DNA of 64,000 nt from an uncultured Dorea sp. (GTDB taxonomy: Bacteria > Bacillota > Clostridia > Lachnospirales > Lachnospiraceae): contig CAJULU010000001.1 of the NCBI GenBank assembly GCA_910587575.1, positions 53,142 through 117,141 on the forward strand. The letters run 5' to 3'. Of the stretch, positions 16,927 through 27,003 are shown one piece after another. How positions within the stretch are numbered: position 1 is the stretch's first letter; every line of letters starts with the position of its first letter. The position numbers and the translations under genes are program-made. The notes beneath the pieces are model-generated. The model had not been told where the DNA came from, did not search any database, and saw only the letters and a list, made by a program, of their open reading frames with translations.

Positions 16927-18036
16927 ATGAAAAACAACTTGAGAAAATGGCTGATATCACTGGCCGTCTGTACAGCACTATGGGGAATGACAGGCTGCGG
17001 TAAAGCGGAAGATCCGCCAAAGGAAACGGATACGCAGACGGAAGCCGGAGATTCAGAAAATACAGTTCCGGAAGAGGAAGAACCGGAGGAAGGAACCGGG
17101 ATTACGGACCTGAAAGGAACCCCGTCGGATTACTCCCTGGAAGAGAACTGGATGCGGATTCCGGAGATTACCCATGAGGCAGACACCGTGTATCTCTATC
17201 CCACCTGTTATCTGGATGAATCCGAGGACGCAAAGCCGATCTGTGACATTGACAATGAAGCCGTCCGGGAGCGTGCCGGGGACATCTATGAAAACCAGGC
17301 GACGGTGTTCGAGGAATCAACCAACGTATTCGCACCTTATTACCGGCAGAGCAACATTAACAAGGTTGCCGGAATGAGCCATGAGGAACTGGAAGAGTAC
17401 CAGATGAACGAGCAGCGTACAGACGTCTATGCAGCGCTGGATTATTATTTCGAGAATTACAACGAGGGCAGGCCGTTTATTATCGCAGGCCATTCCCAGG
17501 GCTCTATCATGACGAAGATTGTCCTGGGGGAATATATGGCGGCACATCCGGAATACTATGAGCGCATGATTGCAGCGTATCCCATCGGATTTTCCATTAC
17601 CAGCGACTGGCTGTCAGAGCACCCTTATCTGAAATTTGCCGAAGGCGCCGATGACACCGGAGTAATTGTTTCCTGGAATACGGAAGGGACCGGAAACCAG
17701 GGACAGGATAATCTGGTGGTGGAGCCGGAAGCGCTGAGTATCAATCCCATTAACTGGAAACGGGATGATACCTATGCCGGCTTTGAAGAGAACCTGGGAA
17801 GCCGTATTCTGAATGAGGAGACGGGTGAGTATGAGATCGTGAAAGGGATTGCAGACGCACAGGTGGACACAGAGAGGGGCGTCGTAATCTGTACGGCAGA
17901 GGATGCAGATTACGCACCGGCGGAACTGTTCGGGCCGGAGAGCCTCCACGGCCATGATTATGACTTTTATTATGAGAATCTGCGGGAAAATGTCGGGGAC
18001 AGGGTAAAAGCCTGGATGGAAACGAAAGAACAATAA
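16927..18036 (+). CDS. DUF3089-family alpha/beta-hydrolase lipoprotein
   Basis: 369 residues. A lipoprotein signal peptide ends in a lipobox (GMTGC), followed by an acidic, disordered linker (about 25-60). The rest is an alpha/beta-hydrolase: DTVYLYPTCYL at the start of the fold, the nucleophile elbow GHSQGS (IIAGHSQGSIM), and a late acidic/His region ending ESLHGHDYDFYYENL. The order fits DUF3089 proteins, and the enzyme should sit on the outer face of the cell membrane. It is 25 bases upstream of the NRPS gene on the same strand, so it probably belongs to the same operon. It could cleave or modify an exported peptide or act on an unrelated ester; the substrate is unknown. Confidence 0.8.
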   Translation: MKNNLRKWLISLAVCTALWGMTGCGKAEDPPKETDTQTEAGDSENTVPEEEEPEEGTGITDLKGTPSDYSLEENWMRIPEITHEADTVYLYPTCYLDESEDAKPICDIDNEAVRERAGDIYENQATVFEESTNVFAPYYRQSNINKVAGMSHEELEEYQMNEQRTDVYAALDYYFENYNEGRPFIIAGHSQGSIMTKIVLGEYMAAHPEYYERMIAAYPIGFSITSDWLSEHPYLKFAEGADDTGVIVSWNTEGTGNQGQDNLVVEPEALSINPINWKRDDTYAGFEENLGSRILNEETGEYEIVKGIADAQVDTERGVVICTAEDADYAPAELFGPESLHGHDYDFYYENLRENVGDRVKAWMETKEQ

Positions 18037-18061
18037 ATATAAAAGAGGAGGAAACAGCAAT

Positions 18062-21000
18062 ATGAATTTTCTGGATGAATTTCAGAGCATGGTACGCCGA
18101 TATCCGGACAAAACGGCCATGGTGGATCTTGGAGGGAAGCGGAGCACTACCTACCGGGAACTGGATACTTTGAGCCGTAAGGTTGCGGCGAAGCTTTTAC
18201 AGACAGGGGAAATGTCCGGGAAGGTGGTCATGGTCTGCATGGACCGCCGTATGGAGTATGTGGCTGCGGAGATAGGAATCCTGATGGCAGGGGCGGCCTT
18301 CGTTCCGGTGCTGCCGGAATATCCGAAGGAGAGACTGGATTACATCCGGCAGGACTGCCAGGCGGAGGTCTGTATTGAAACTCCCTGGCTTGGGGATCTG
18401 GATTCCTATGAGGCTGCGGCGCCTGTGAGAGTGGCGGACGAAAACAGGGCGTTTCTGATCTATACGTCCGGCTCCACCGGAAGACCTAAGGGGATTGTAC
18501 ACAGTATGGCAAGTCTGACCCAGGGAGCCTTTCGGAACCGGTCTATCTTATATCTCCATGAAAAGGACGTACTGGCAGCCATGGCGCCTCTGTCCTTTGT
18601 GGTTCTGGTTCTGGAGTATTTCAGCGTCTTAAGCTGCGGCGGCTGCGTCCACATGGTTGCAGAAGAGATTCGCAAGGATGTGCGGATGATTGAGGATTAT
18701 TTTGTGGCACATGATATTACCTGTGCTTTTATCAGCCCTCAGATGCTGCGGTTTTTTAAGAACAGGGCAGCCACCCTTGAGAAAGTGCTCACAGGGGGCG
18801 AGCGGGTTTCCAGACTTTGCGGAGATGGATATCAACTGTATAACTATTATGGCTGCAGCGAGACGGCGGCAGGGGTATTTTATTACAAGATTGAGGAAGC
18901 TATGGAGAATACGCCCATTGGAAAACCGGCGGAGGGCCTTACGCTCTCGCTTCTGGATCAGGAGGGACGCCAGGTAGAAGACGGGGAAGAAGGAGAATTG
19001 TGTATTAAGGGTATCTTTGCGACGGCTTATCTGAATCTGGAAGAGCAGAGCGCAAGAACGTTTATCCCCCAGGAAGACGGGGAAGTGCTTTTGCATACCG
19101 GGGATATGGCCAGAAGGCTTCCGGATGGGAATTACCTCTATATAAACCGCCGGGACTGGATGGTGAAGGTCAACGGCCAGCGTGTGGAGACGGGAGAAAT
19201 CGAACTTAAGATGACGGGGCTTCCGGGAATCGAGAATGCCGTGGTGAAAGCATTTGAGGATGAGAACGGGCAGAATTATCTCTGCGGCTACTATGTGGCC
19301 GGGCAGGAGATCACCGCAGAGCAGATTCGTAAGGGACTGAGAAAATCACTGCCGGATTACATGATTCCCCGTTTCTTCCAGAGACTTTCTGCACTTCCCA
19401 AGAATGTCAACGGCAAGCTTGACCGTACGGCGCTCCTTCCGCCGGGGATTGAGGAATATAAAGCAGAGTACCAGGAACCGAAGAACGATACCGAACGCAG
19501 GATCTGCCATGGCTTTGAAACAGTCCTGCACTGCAAAAGCGTGGGCCGGACGGATGATTTCTTCCGTCTGGGCGGAGATTCCATTAATGTGCTTCGGCTT
19601 TTAGAGACTCTGGATGAACCTGCGCTGACCCCGGAGATGGTTTTAAGAGGCAGGACGCCGGAAAAGATTGCCGGGCTTCTTAATGCGGGACAGGGAACAG
19701 AAATCCAGAAAGCAGAAGGTACAAGGGAGGAATATCCGCTGACGGACTCCCAGATGGGCGTCTATCTGGAGTGTGCGGCCGACCCGGAGGCTACCATGTA
19801 CAATATTCCGATGTGCTGTGAACTGCCGGAAGATCTGGACTATGACCGGTTCCGGGAAGCTGTGAAAAAGGCAGTGGCCAGACATACGTCCTTTGGCATC
19901 AATATCACCTTAAGCAAAGGAACGCCTGTCATGTGCCTGCGGCCGGAATATCTGTGCGCCGAGATCGGGGAATGGGAAGTGGAGGATATGGACGCTGTCA
20001 GGAGGACTTTCGTACGTCCCTTCCGTATGGAGGGCGAACCTTTGTACCGGATGGCAGTCTACCGCTGCAAGGGACGCTGCTATTTCCTGTTTGACGTACA
20101 TCACTTAATCTTTGACGGTACATCGCTGAAGGTATTCCTGGACGAGATTTCCCTTCTCTATCGGGGAGAAGAACCAAAGCCGGAGGAGATTTCTCTGACA
20201 GATCTGGCCGTTTATGAGGAGAACCTGAAAGAAACGGCCGGCTACCAGGCGGCAAGGGAGTATTTCCGCAGCCGGCTTGAGGGCGAGGATCTGGGTGAAA
20301 TGCTGATTAAGGATTTCAAGAAGAAAGCGCCAGGAGCCGCAAGTGATGAAGTGAGGCAGGCCTGCGGCGGGGAACTTTCCTGCATGGCTGTCGAACAGTT
20401 TGCCAGGGAGCAGGGAATCTCCGAGAATACACTGTTCCTGGGAGCGTTTGCCTATGCCCTTGGCAAGTGCAGCGGGGAGAATAAGAGTTTCTTCTGTACG
20501 GTGAACAACGGAAGACATACCGCCAACCTGGCTCAGTCCACGGGAATGTTCGTGCGGACGCTGCCTGTCAGACATACCTGGGAGGAACGGATGGCGGTTG
20601 GAGAGTATCTGCGGGGATTCCAGGAAGAATTCTATGAACTCATGAGCCACGACTGCATTTCCTTTGGAGAACTGGCCAGAGATTACGGCATCGCCTCTGA
20701 CATTCTCTTCGTCTACCAGGGAGAGATGTTCAGCGGCCTGTCCATTGAGGGCAGCCGGTATCCGGCCCAGCCGGTTCCTACCGGGGATGTACAGGCAGAT
20801 ATCTCCGTGATGGTCATGAAGAGCCGGAAAGGATATGAGATTTCTTTAGAGTACCGTACGGACGTATACAACAGGGAGACGGCGAAGCGGCTGCTGAGGA
20901 TGATGCAGCAGACCCTTCTGGGACTGGTTTCCTGTGAGACGCTGGATCAGATTGCCCTGGCATCCCAGCTGGATCTTCAGGTATTAGACAGCTTTAATGA

Positions 21001-24000
21001 GACGGAGGTGCCTTTTGACAGGAGCCGTACCATCGTTGATCTTTTCCGGGAACAGGCAAAGAAGACGCCTGGGAACAGGGCGGTAGTCTACTGTGACCGA
21101 AGCTATACTTATGCCGAGACAGACAGGATTACGGACCGCCTGGCCGCTTACGTGGCCGGACTTGGCATTGGCAGGGAACAGGCCGTGTCCATACTGATTC
21201 CCAGATGTGAATACATGGCCATTGCCTCTCTGGGCGTATCCAAGGCAGGGGCTGCATATCAGCCCTTAGATCCCTCCTATCCGAAGGACCGGCTGGCGTT
21301 TATGATGGAGGATGCAGGCGCAAAGCTTCTGATTGCAGACGAAGAGCTGCTGCCGCTGGTGCCTCAGTGGAAAGGGAAGGTGCTTCTGACGAAGGAAATC
21401 TTCGGCCTGCCGGAAGCGGATACGCTTCCTGAGCCGCCGAAGCCGGAGGATCTTTTCATCCTTCTGTACACTTCCGGTTCCACGGGCGTACCCAAAGGAT
21501 GTATGCTGGAACACCGGAACATTGCCGCATTCTGCCACTGGTATTGTGACTTTTATCATCTGACCCAGGAGAGTAAAGTAGAGGCATATGCAAGCTATGG
21601 CTTTGACGCCAATATGATGGATATGTACCCTGCGCTGGTTACGGGGGCCGAAACCCACATTATCGAGGAAGCAATCCGTCTGGATCTGAATGCCCTGAAC
21701 CGGTATATGGAAGAGCAGAAGATTACCCATGTATTTATGACGACCCAGATCGGACGGATGTTTGCCACCAGTATGGAGAACAGTACCTTACAGTATCTGG
21801 CTATGGGCGGGGAGGCGCTGGCGCCTTTTGAGCCGGATGGAGCTGCTAATTATTACAATATCTATGGCCCCACTGAGTGTACGGTCAATGTAACCACTTA
21901 CCCGCTTAAGAAGTATGAAGAGGAGTTCCCCATTGGGAAAGCGGTCTCTAACGTGAAGCTTTATGTGCTGGACGGCATGGGAAGAAGGGTTCCCGCAGGA
22001 GTTCCGGGAGAACTGTGCATTGCGGGATACCAGGTGACCCGGGGGTATCTGAACCGTCCCGAGAAGACGGCGGAAGTCTATACCCGGAATCCGTACTGCA
22101 CCCAGGAAGGATACGACCGGATTTATCACACCGGGGACATTGTGCGGTTCCTGCCGGATGGGAACATTCAGTTTATCGGAAGACGGGACGGCCAGGTGAA
22201 GGTGCGGGGATTCCGGATCGAACTGTCGGAAGTAGAAGAGATTATCCGCAGATTCCCGGGAATTAAGGATGCCACGGTAGCCGCATTTGACGAGCCTTCC
22301 GGCGGTAAATACATAGCATCCTATGTAGTAGCGGACGAACCTGTGGACGTGGAAGCGCTGCACGCCTTTATCGAGGAGAGCAAGCCGCCCTACATGGTTC
22401 CGGCTGTGACCATGCAGATTGACAAGATTCCGCTGAACCAGAACCAGAAAGTGAATAAACGGGCCCTTCCCGTACCGGAACGGAAACAGGAAGAACTTGT
22501 TTTGCCGAAGAATGAGGTGCAGCAGAAGATTTTTGACTGCGTGGCGGAAATCATCGGACACCAGGAGTTCGGCGTGACGACGGATATCTACCAGGCAGGG
22601 CTTACGTCCATCGGTGCGGTGAAGTTAAACGTACTGCTCTCGGACGCATTTGACGGCGCAGTCATCCGCAACAGGGATCTGAAAGAGAATGCCACGGTGG
22701 AGAGATTAGAACGGTTCCTTGCAGGAAGTGTCCGGGAAGAGCACTTTGAGAAGCAGGAAGCCTATCCGCTGACCCAGACCCAGAATGGTATCTTTGTAGA
22801 ATGTGCTGCTAACCCGGGCAGCACCATCTATAATATCCCGTTCCTGTTCCGTCTCGGGGAAGACGTGGACCTTGGACGGCTGAAAAAGGCCCTGGAGGAG
22901 ACGGTAGAAGCCCATCCATACGTGAAGACCACTCTGTATCTGGATGACAACGGCGATATCTGGCAGAAGAGAAATGACGACCTGCCATTTACGGCAGAGA
23001 TCTGTGATACCATGTGCAGGGAAGAACTGGTGAAGCCTTATCAGATCTTAGGTGACAGACTGTTCCGTATTCAGATTTTTGATACGGCTGAGGGAAAATA
23101 TCTGTTCCTGGAGTTCCACCACATCATCAGTGACGGGGAATCCTGCGGAATCTTCCTGCGTGACATGAACCAGGCCTATGAAGGAGTTTCGCTTACCAGG
23201 GAGCGCTTCAGCGGCTTTGAAGCAGCGCTGGCAGAGCAGAAAGCACTGAAAGGAGAAGAGTATACCCTTGCGAAGAAATACTATGATTCTGTTTTTGCAG
23301 GCTGTGATACAGACTTCCTCCCCACAAGGGACCACAGGGAAGAGGTTCCGGGAATTGGCGTTTACAGGCAGGAAGTCCCGACAGATTTAGAATCTCTGAA
23401 AAAATTCTGTACAGAACAGAAGGTGACGATGAACACCCTGTTTACGGCGGCTTTTGGTTTCGTGACAGGACGTTATGTTTACAAAGACGAGGCGGTATTC
23501 ACTACGATTTATAATGGAAGAAACGACTCTCGTCTGGCATCTGCGGTGAACATGCTGGTAAAAACCCTTCCGGTGTACTGTAAGCTGGACGGAGAGAAAG
23601 CAATCGGCGATTACCTGAAGGAAACCGGGGAACAGTTGATGAACAGCATGAACCACGACATTTATTCCTTTGCAGAAATCAGCAGGGCATATGATCTTAA
23701 GGCTGACCTTATGTTTGCATTCCAGGGCGATTCTTTCCGGTTTGACCAGATTGCAGGAGAGAAAGCGGTACAGGAGGCCCTGCCCTTAGACACGGCGAAA
23801 GCCCCGCTGTCCATTGATGTGATGCTGGAAGACGGCAGGATCGTATACCAGGCGGAATACAGAAGCGACCTGTATGAGGAGCGCACGGCAGCCGGGCTGC
23901 TTGACAGCCTTGACACGGTTGTCCGGGAGTTCCTGAAGAAGAAGCTGCTTAAAGAAGTATCTATGGTGAGCGAAAAGGCACGCCGTAAGCTTGACTCATA

Positions 24001-26989
24001 CAACGAGACGGATTATGAGGTGGAACAGGTAACTGCCAATGTACTCTTTGAACGGCAGGCAGCACTGTATCCCGATAAGACGGCGGTCATCGCCTGCGGG
24101 AAATCGCTGACCTTCCGTGAACTGAATGAGAATGCCAATAAGATTGCAAACTATCTCATTGACATGGGACTGAATACGGAGCAGATGGTAGGCGTCATGC
24201 TGCCGCGGACGGTGGACGTCTATGCTGCAAGACAGGGAATTATGAAGGCGGGAGGCGCATTTCTTCCGATTGACCCGGAATATCCGGATGAGAGAATCAG
24301 TTATATCCTGAACGATTCCCGGGCAGAGTTCCTGTTAATGCCAGAAAGCCTTGCCAAAGAACGCAGATTATTGCTTGAAAAGCTTTCTGTCCGGGTGCTA
24401 CTGGTAGAAGAACTTCTTGCACAGGACGGGAAGACAGAGAATCCCCATGTGGATATCCGGCCGGAGAACCTCTGTTATTGTATCTACACCTCTGGTTCCA
24501 CCGGAAAGCCAAAAGGGGTTATGATCGAGCACCGGAATCTGGTGAACTATGTGGATGATAACCGCTACAACGTGGAGGCGCAGGCATATGTCTACAATGC
24601 CACCGTGTCCCTGGCATTTGCGGCCATTACCTTTGACGTGTCCATTCTGGAGGAATGTATTCCTCTGTATCATGGAATCACGGTCTGCATGGCAAATGAA
24701 GAGGAGATCCACAACCCGATGGCTCTTTCGAAGCTGATCCTGAACAACGGGGTGGATATGCTGACCTGTACGCCGTCATTTTTAATTAACATTATTGATA
24801 TGCCGGAAATGCGCAGCTGCCTGTCAAGAATCAAGGTATTTAACGTGGGTGCAGAGGCATTCCCCGAGTCATTATATGACAAGATTATGGCTCTGGGGAC
24901 CCAGGCTGTCGTATTCAACGGATACGGACCTACAGAGACTACCATCGGCTGTGCCTTTGACCAGGTGACAGGAGAGAAGATTACCATCGGAAAGCCTATG
25001 GCCAATATCAGAATAGTCATGATTGACCGCCACCGGAATCTGCTGCCTGCCGGAGTGCCGGGAGAACTTCTGATTATCGGAAACGGCGTGGGCAGAGGCT
25101 ATGTGGGCAAGCCGGAGATGACGGCAGACAAATTCATCCAGTTTGAGGGCCGGAAGGCTTACAGAAGCGGTGACCTGGCCAAATGGAACCACCATGGAAA
25201 GATTGAGTTCATGGGCCGTATGGATAACCAGGTGAAGCTCAGGGGACTGCGGGTGGAATTAGACGAGATCGAAAATGTCATGAACCAGTACCCCACCGTG
25301 AAATCCAGTGTAGTGCTGGTAAAGGAGAAGGATTCCATCCAGTTCCTGTGCGGGTATTTCGTGGCGGAGAGCCAGATTGACAGACAGAAGCTGACCTGCT
25401 TCATGCAGAAGTATCTGACGCCTTATATGGTGCCCAGTGTCTTAATGCAGCTTGAGGAACTTCCGCTGACCAACAACGGCAAGGTAAATAAACGGGCGCT
25501 TCCGGAACCGGAGTATACGGCGGAGAATAAGAATTATGTGAAGCCACGTACAGATTTGCAGCAGAAACTCTGCCAGATCTTCGAGATGGCTCTTGGCGCA
25601 GAGCAGATCGGAATCGAGGATGATTTCTTTGAAAACGGAGGAACGTCCCTGTCGGCATCCAAGGTGGCCATGAAGTGTATGAGCGCAGGGCTTCCGGTCT
25701 CCTATGCGGATCTCTTTGATTATAAGACGCCTCTGAGCCTGGAACGCCATATCCAGGAACTGGAACAGGCAGACCAGCCTGGGGGCGGGACAGAAGCAGG
25801 ACCGGGAAGCCAGGGGGCGCTGGAGCAGGTGCTTGGCAGAAACAGCGTGGAGTATGTAGATGAGATTCATCCGGCCAAAACCGGGAATATCCTTCTGACC
25901 GGAGCCAATGGTTTCCTTGGCGCCCATATCCTGAAACATCTGATTGACCATGGAAACCAGGTGATTTACTGTCTGCTGCGGAAAGGGAAAGCCGCTTCAC
26001 TGGAGACCAGGCTTAAGAGCATGCTGGTATACTATTTCAGCAATCCTTACGAGGAACTGTTCGGCAGCAGAATCCGTCTGGTGGAAGGTGACATTACAGA
26101 TGAAGCTGCGATTGACGGGCTTCGGGTCTATGAGTTTGACCAGGTGATTAACTGTGCGGCCTGCGTGAAGCATTTCTCGGCGGACGATACCTTGGAACAG
26201 GTCAACTACCAGGGCGTGCTGAATCTGATTCATCTGTGCAAAGAGACGCAGCGGGAACTGATCCAGATCTCAACGGTGAGTATTGCGGGAGAGAACGTGG
26301 CTGGAAAGTTCCCGGCAGAGAAGAAGCTTCACGAGAACGAATTATTCTTCGGGCAGAGTCTGACCAACAAATATATTGACACGAAGTTCCGTGCGGAAAA
26401 AGCAGTTCTTGAGGCAGTTGCCGAAGGAATGAAGGGGAAGGTGATCCGGGTAGGCAATCTCATGAGCCGTGTCAGTGACGGAGAGTTCCAGATCAATTCC
26501 GTGACCAATGGATTCATGCGTACCCTGCGTGGATACGTGGCTCTTGGAAAATTCCCGGTATCCATGATGGATATGCCGGCAGAGTTCTCACCCATTGACT
26601 CCACGGCAGAGGCCATCGTCAGGCTTTCCGCATCCGACGGGGAATTCAGTGTCTTCCATGCCTACAGCAGTTATCTGATCCAGATGGCGGACGTGATTGA
26701 GCAGATGAACCAGTCGGGAATCCAGATAGAGATTGTAAGTGATGAGGAGTTCGAGAACACCATGCTTGCGGCTCTGGAAAATGAAGAGAAGAACGAACTG
26801 ATTTCAGGACTGATTGCCTATTCCTCCAGTGATAAAGACAACAGCTCGGTTTATATTGACGCAGACAACAGCTTTACCACAAAGGCTCTCTACCGGCTTG
26901 GATTCAAGTGGCCGATGCCGGACGGAGCGTACTTAAGGAATGCGCTGACGGCGTTAGAGACCCTGGGCTTCTTTGACGGAAGGATATAA
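18062..26989 (+). CDS. Three-module NRPS with terminal thioester reductase (A-T-C-A-T-C-A-T-R)
   Basis: A 2975-residue cytoplasmic assembly line. A1 is about 1-455; T1 has Ser507 (GGDSI); C1 starts near 557 with HHLIFDG (His680, His681, Asp685). A2 is about 990-1475; T2 has Ser1516 (GLTSI); C2 starts near 1575 with HHIISDG (His1686). A3 is about 2000-2485; T3 has Ser2529 (GGTSL). The reductase starts at TGANGFLG (2613) with YxxxK at Tyr2771/Lys2775. A2 and A3 keep the amino-acid-binding Asp (Asp1182, Asp2192). A1 has Val180 there, suggesting a carboxylic acid starter. No epimerase, thioesterase or phosphopantetheinyl transferase is present. Reductive release should give an N-acyl dipeptide aldehyde, or a cyclised imine/pyrazinone-type product if the first unit is an amino acid. 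Related gut-Clostridia NRPSs make protease-inhibiting peptide aldehydes. GGAGG precedes the ATG. Confidence 0.93.
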   Translation: MNFLDEFQSMVRRYPDKTAMVDLGGKRSTTYRELDTLSRKVAAKLLQTGEMSGKVVMVCMDRRMEYVAAEIGILMAGAAFVPVLPEYPKERLDYIRQDCQAEVCIETPWLGDLDSYEAAAPVRVADENRAFLIYTSGSTGRPKGIVHSMASLTQGAFRNRSILYLHEKDVLAAMAPLSFVVLVLEYFSVLSCGGCVHMVAEEIRKDVRMIEDYFVAHDITCAFISPQMLRFFKNRAATLEKVLTGGERVSRLCGDGYQLYNYYGCSETAAGVFYYKIEEAMENTPIGKPAEGLTLSLLDQEGRQVEDGEEGELCIKGIFATAYLNLEEQSARTFIPQEDGEVLLHTGDMARRLPDGNYLYINRRDWMVKVNGQRVETGEIELKMTGLPGIENAVVKAFEDENGQNYLCGYYVAGQEITAEQIRKGLRKSLPDYMIPRFFQRLSALPKNVNGKLDRTALLPPGIEEYKAEYQEPKNDTERRICHGFETVLHCKSVGRTDDFFRLGGDSINVLRLLETLDEPALTPEMVLRGRTPEKIAGLLNAGQGTEIQKAEGTREEYPLTDSQMGVYLECAADPEATMYNIPMCCELPEDLDYDRFREAVKKAVARHTSFGINITLSKGTPVMCLRPEYLCAEIGEWEVEDMDAVRRTFVRPFRMEGEPLYRMAVYRCKGRCYFLFDVHHLIFDGTSLKVFLDEISLLYRGEEPKPEEISLTDLAVYEENLKETAGYQAAREYFRSRLEGEDLGEMLIKDFKKKAPGAASDEVRQACGGELSCMAVEQFAREQGISENTLFLGAFAYALGKCSGENKSFFCTVNNGRHTANLAQSTGMFVRTLPVRHTWEERMAVGEYLRGFQEEFYELMSHDCISFGELARDYGIASDILFVYQGEMFSGLSIEGSRYPAQPVPTGDVQADISVMVMKSRKGYEISLEYRTDVYNRETAKRLLRMMQQTLLGLVSCETLDQIALASQLDLQVLDSFNETEVPFDRSRTIVDLFREQAKKTPGNRAVVYCDRSYTYAETDRITDRLAAYVAGLGIGREQAVSILIPRCEYMAIASLGVSKAGAAYQPLDPSYPKDRLAFMMEDAGAKLLIADEELLPLVPQWKGKVLLTKEIFGLPEADTLPEPPKPEDLFILLYTSGSTGVPKGCMLEHRNIAAFCHWYCDFYHLTQESKVEAYASYGFDANMMDMYPALVTGAETHIIEEAIRLDLNALNRYMEEQKITHVFMTTQIGRMFATSMENSTLQYLAMGGEALAPFEPDGAANYYNIYGPTECTVNVTTYPLKKYEEEFPIGKAVSNVKLYVLDGMGRRVPAGVPGELCIAGYQVTRGYLNRPEKTAEVYTRNPYCTQEGYDRIYHTGDIVRFLPDGNIQFIGRRDGQVKVRGFRIELSEVEEIIRRFPGIKDATVAAFDEPSGGKYIASYVVADEPVDVEALHAFIEESKPPYMVPAVTMQIDKIPLNQNQKVNKRALPVPERKQEELVLPKNEVQQKIFDCVAEIIGHQEFGVTTDIYQAGLTSIGAVKLNVLLSDAFDGAVIRNRDLKENATVERLERFLAGSVREEHFEKQEAYPLTQTQNGIFVECAANPGSTIYNIPFLFRLGEDVDLGRLKKALEETVEAHPYVKTTLYLDDNGDIWQKRNDDLPFTAEICDTMCREELVKPYQILGDRLFRIQIFDTAEGKYLFLEFHHIISDGESCGIFLRDMNQAYEGVSLTRERFSGFEAALAEQKALKGEEYTLAKKYYDSVFAGCDTDFLPTRDHREEVPGIGVYRQEVPTDLESLKKFCTEQKVTMNTLFTAAFGFVTGRYVYKDEAVFTTIYNGRNDSRLASAVNMLVKTLPVYCKLDGEKAIGDYLKETGEQLMNSMNHDIYSFAEISRAYDLKADLMFAFQGDSFRFDQIAGEKAVQEALPLDTAKAPLSIDVMLEDGRIVYQAEYRSDLYEERTAAGLLDSLDTVVREFLKKKLLKEVSMVSEKARRKLDSYNETDYEVEQVTANVLFERQAALYPDKTAVIACGKSLTFRELNENANKIANYLIDMGLNTEQMVGVMLPRTVDVYAARQGIMKAGGAFLPIDPEYPDERISYILNDSRAEFLLMPESLAKERRLLLEKLSVRVLLVEELLAQDGKTENPHVDIRPENLCYCIYTSGSTGKPKGVMIEHRNLVNYVDDNRYNVEAQAYVYNATVSLAFAAITFDVSILEECIPLYHGITVCMANEEEIHNPMALSKLILNNGVDMLTCTPSFLINIIDMPEMRSCLSRIKVFNVGAEAFPESLYDKIMALGTQAVVFNGYGPTETTIGCAFDQVTGEKITIGKPMANIRIVMIDRHRNLLPAGVPGELLIIGNGVGRGYVGKPEMTADKFIQFEGRKAYRSGDLAKWNHHGKIEFMGRMDNQVKLRGLRVELDEIENVMNQYPTVKSSVVLVKEKDSIQFLCGYFVAESQIDRQKLTCFMQKYLTPYMVPSVLMQLEELPLTNNGKVNKRALPEPEYTAENKNYVKPRTDLQQKLCQIFEMALGAEQIGIEDDFFENGGTSLSASKVAMKCMSAGLPVSYADLFDYKTPLSLERHIQELEQADQPGGGTEAGPGSQGALEQVLGRNSVEYVDEIHPAKTGNILLTGANGFLGAHILKHLIDHGNQVIYCLLRKGKAASLETRLKSMLVYYFSNPYEELFGSRIRLVEGDITDEAAIDGLRVYEFDQVINCAACVKHFSADDTLEQVNYQGVLNLIHLCKETQRELIQISTVSIAGENVAGKFPAEKKLHENELFFGQSLTNKYIDTKFRAEKAVLEAVAEGMKGKVIRVGNLMSRVSDGEFQINSVTNGFMRTLRGYVALGKFPVSMMDMPAEFSPIDSTAEAIVRLSASDGEFSVFHAYSSYLIQMADVIEQMNQSGIQIEIVSDEEFENTMLAALENEEKNELISGLIAYSSSDKDNSSVYIDADNSFTTKALYRLGFKWPMPDGAYLRNALTALETLGFFDGRI

Positions 26990-27003
26990 AGAAGGATACT
27001 AAT

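Noticed and set aside
15864..18036. Idea that the DUF3089 lipoprotein is the NRPS thioesterase
   Set aside because: It has an export signal and would be outside the cell, and the NRPS already has its own release domain.
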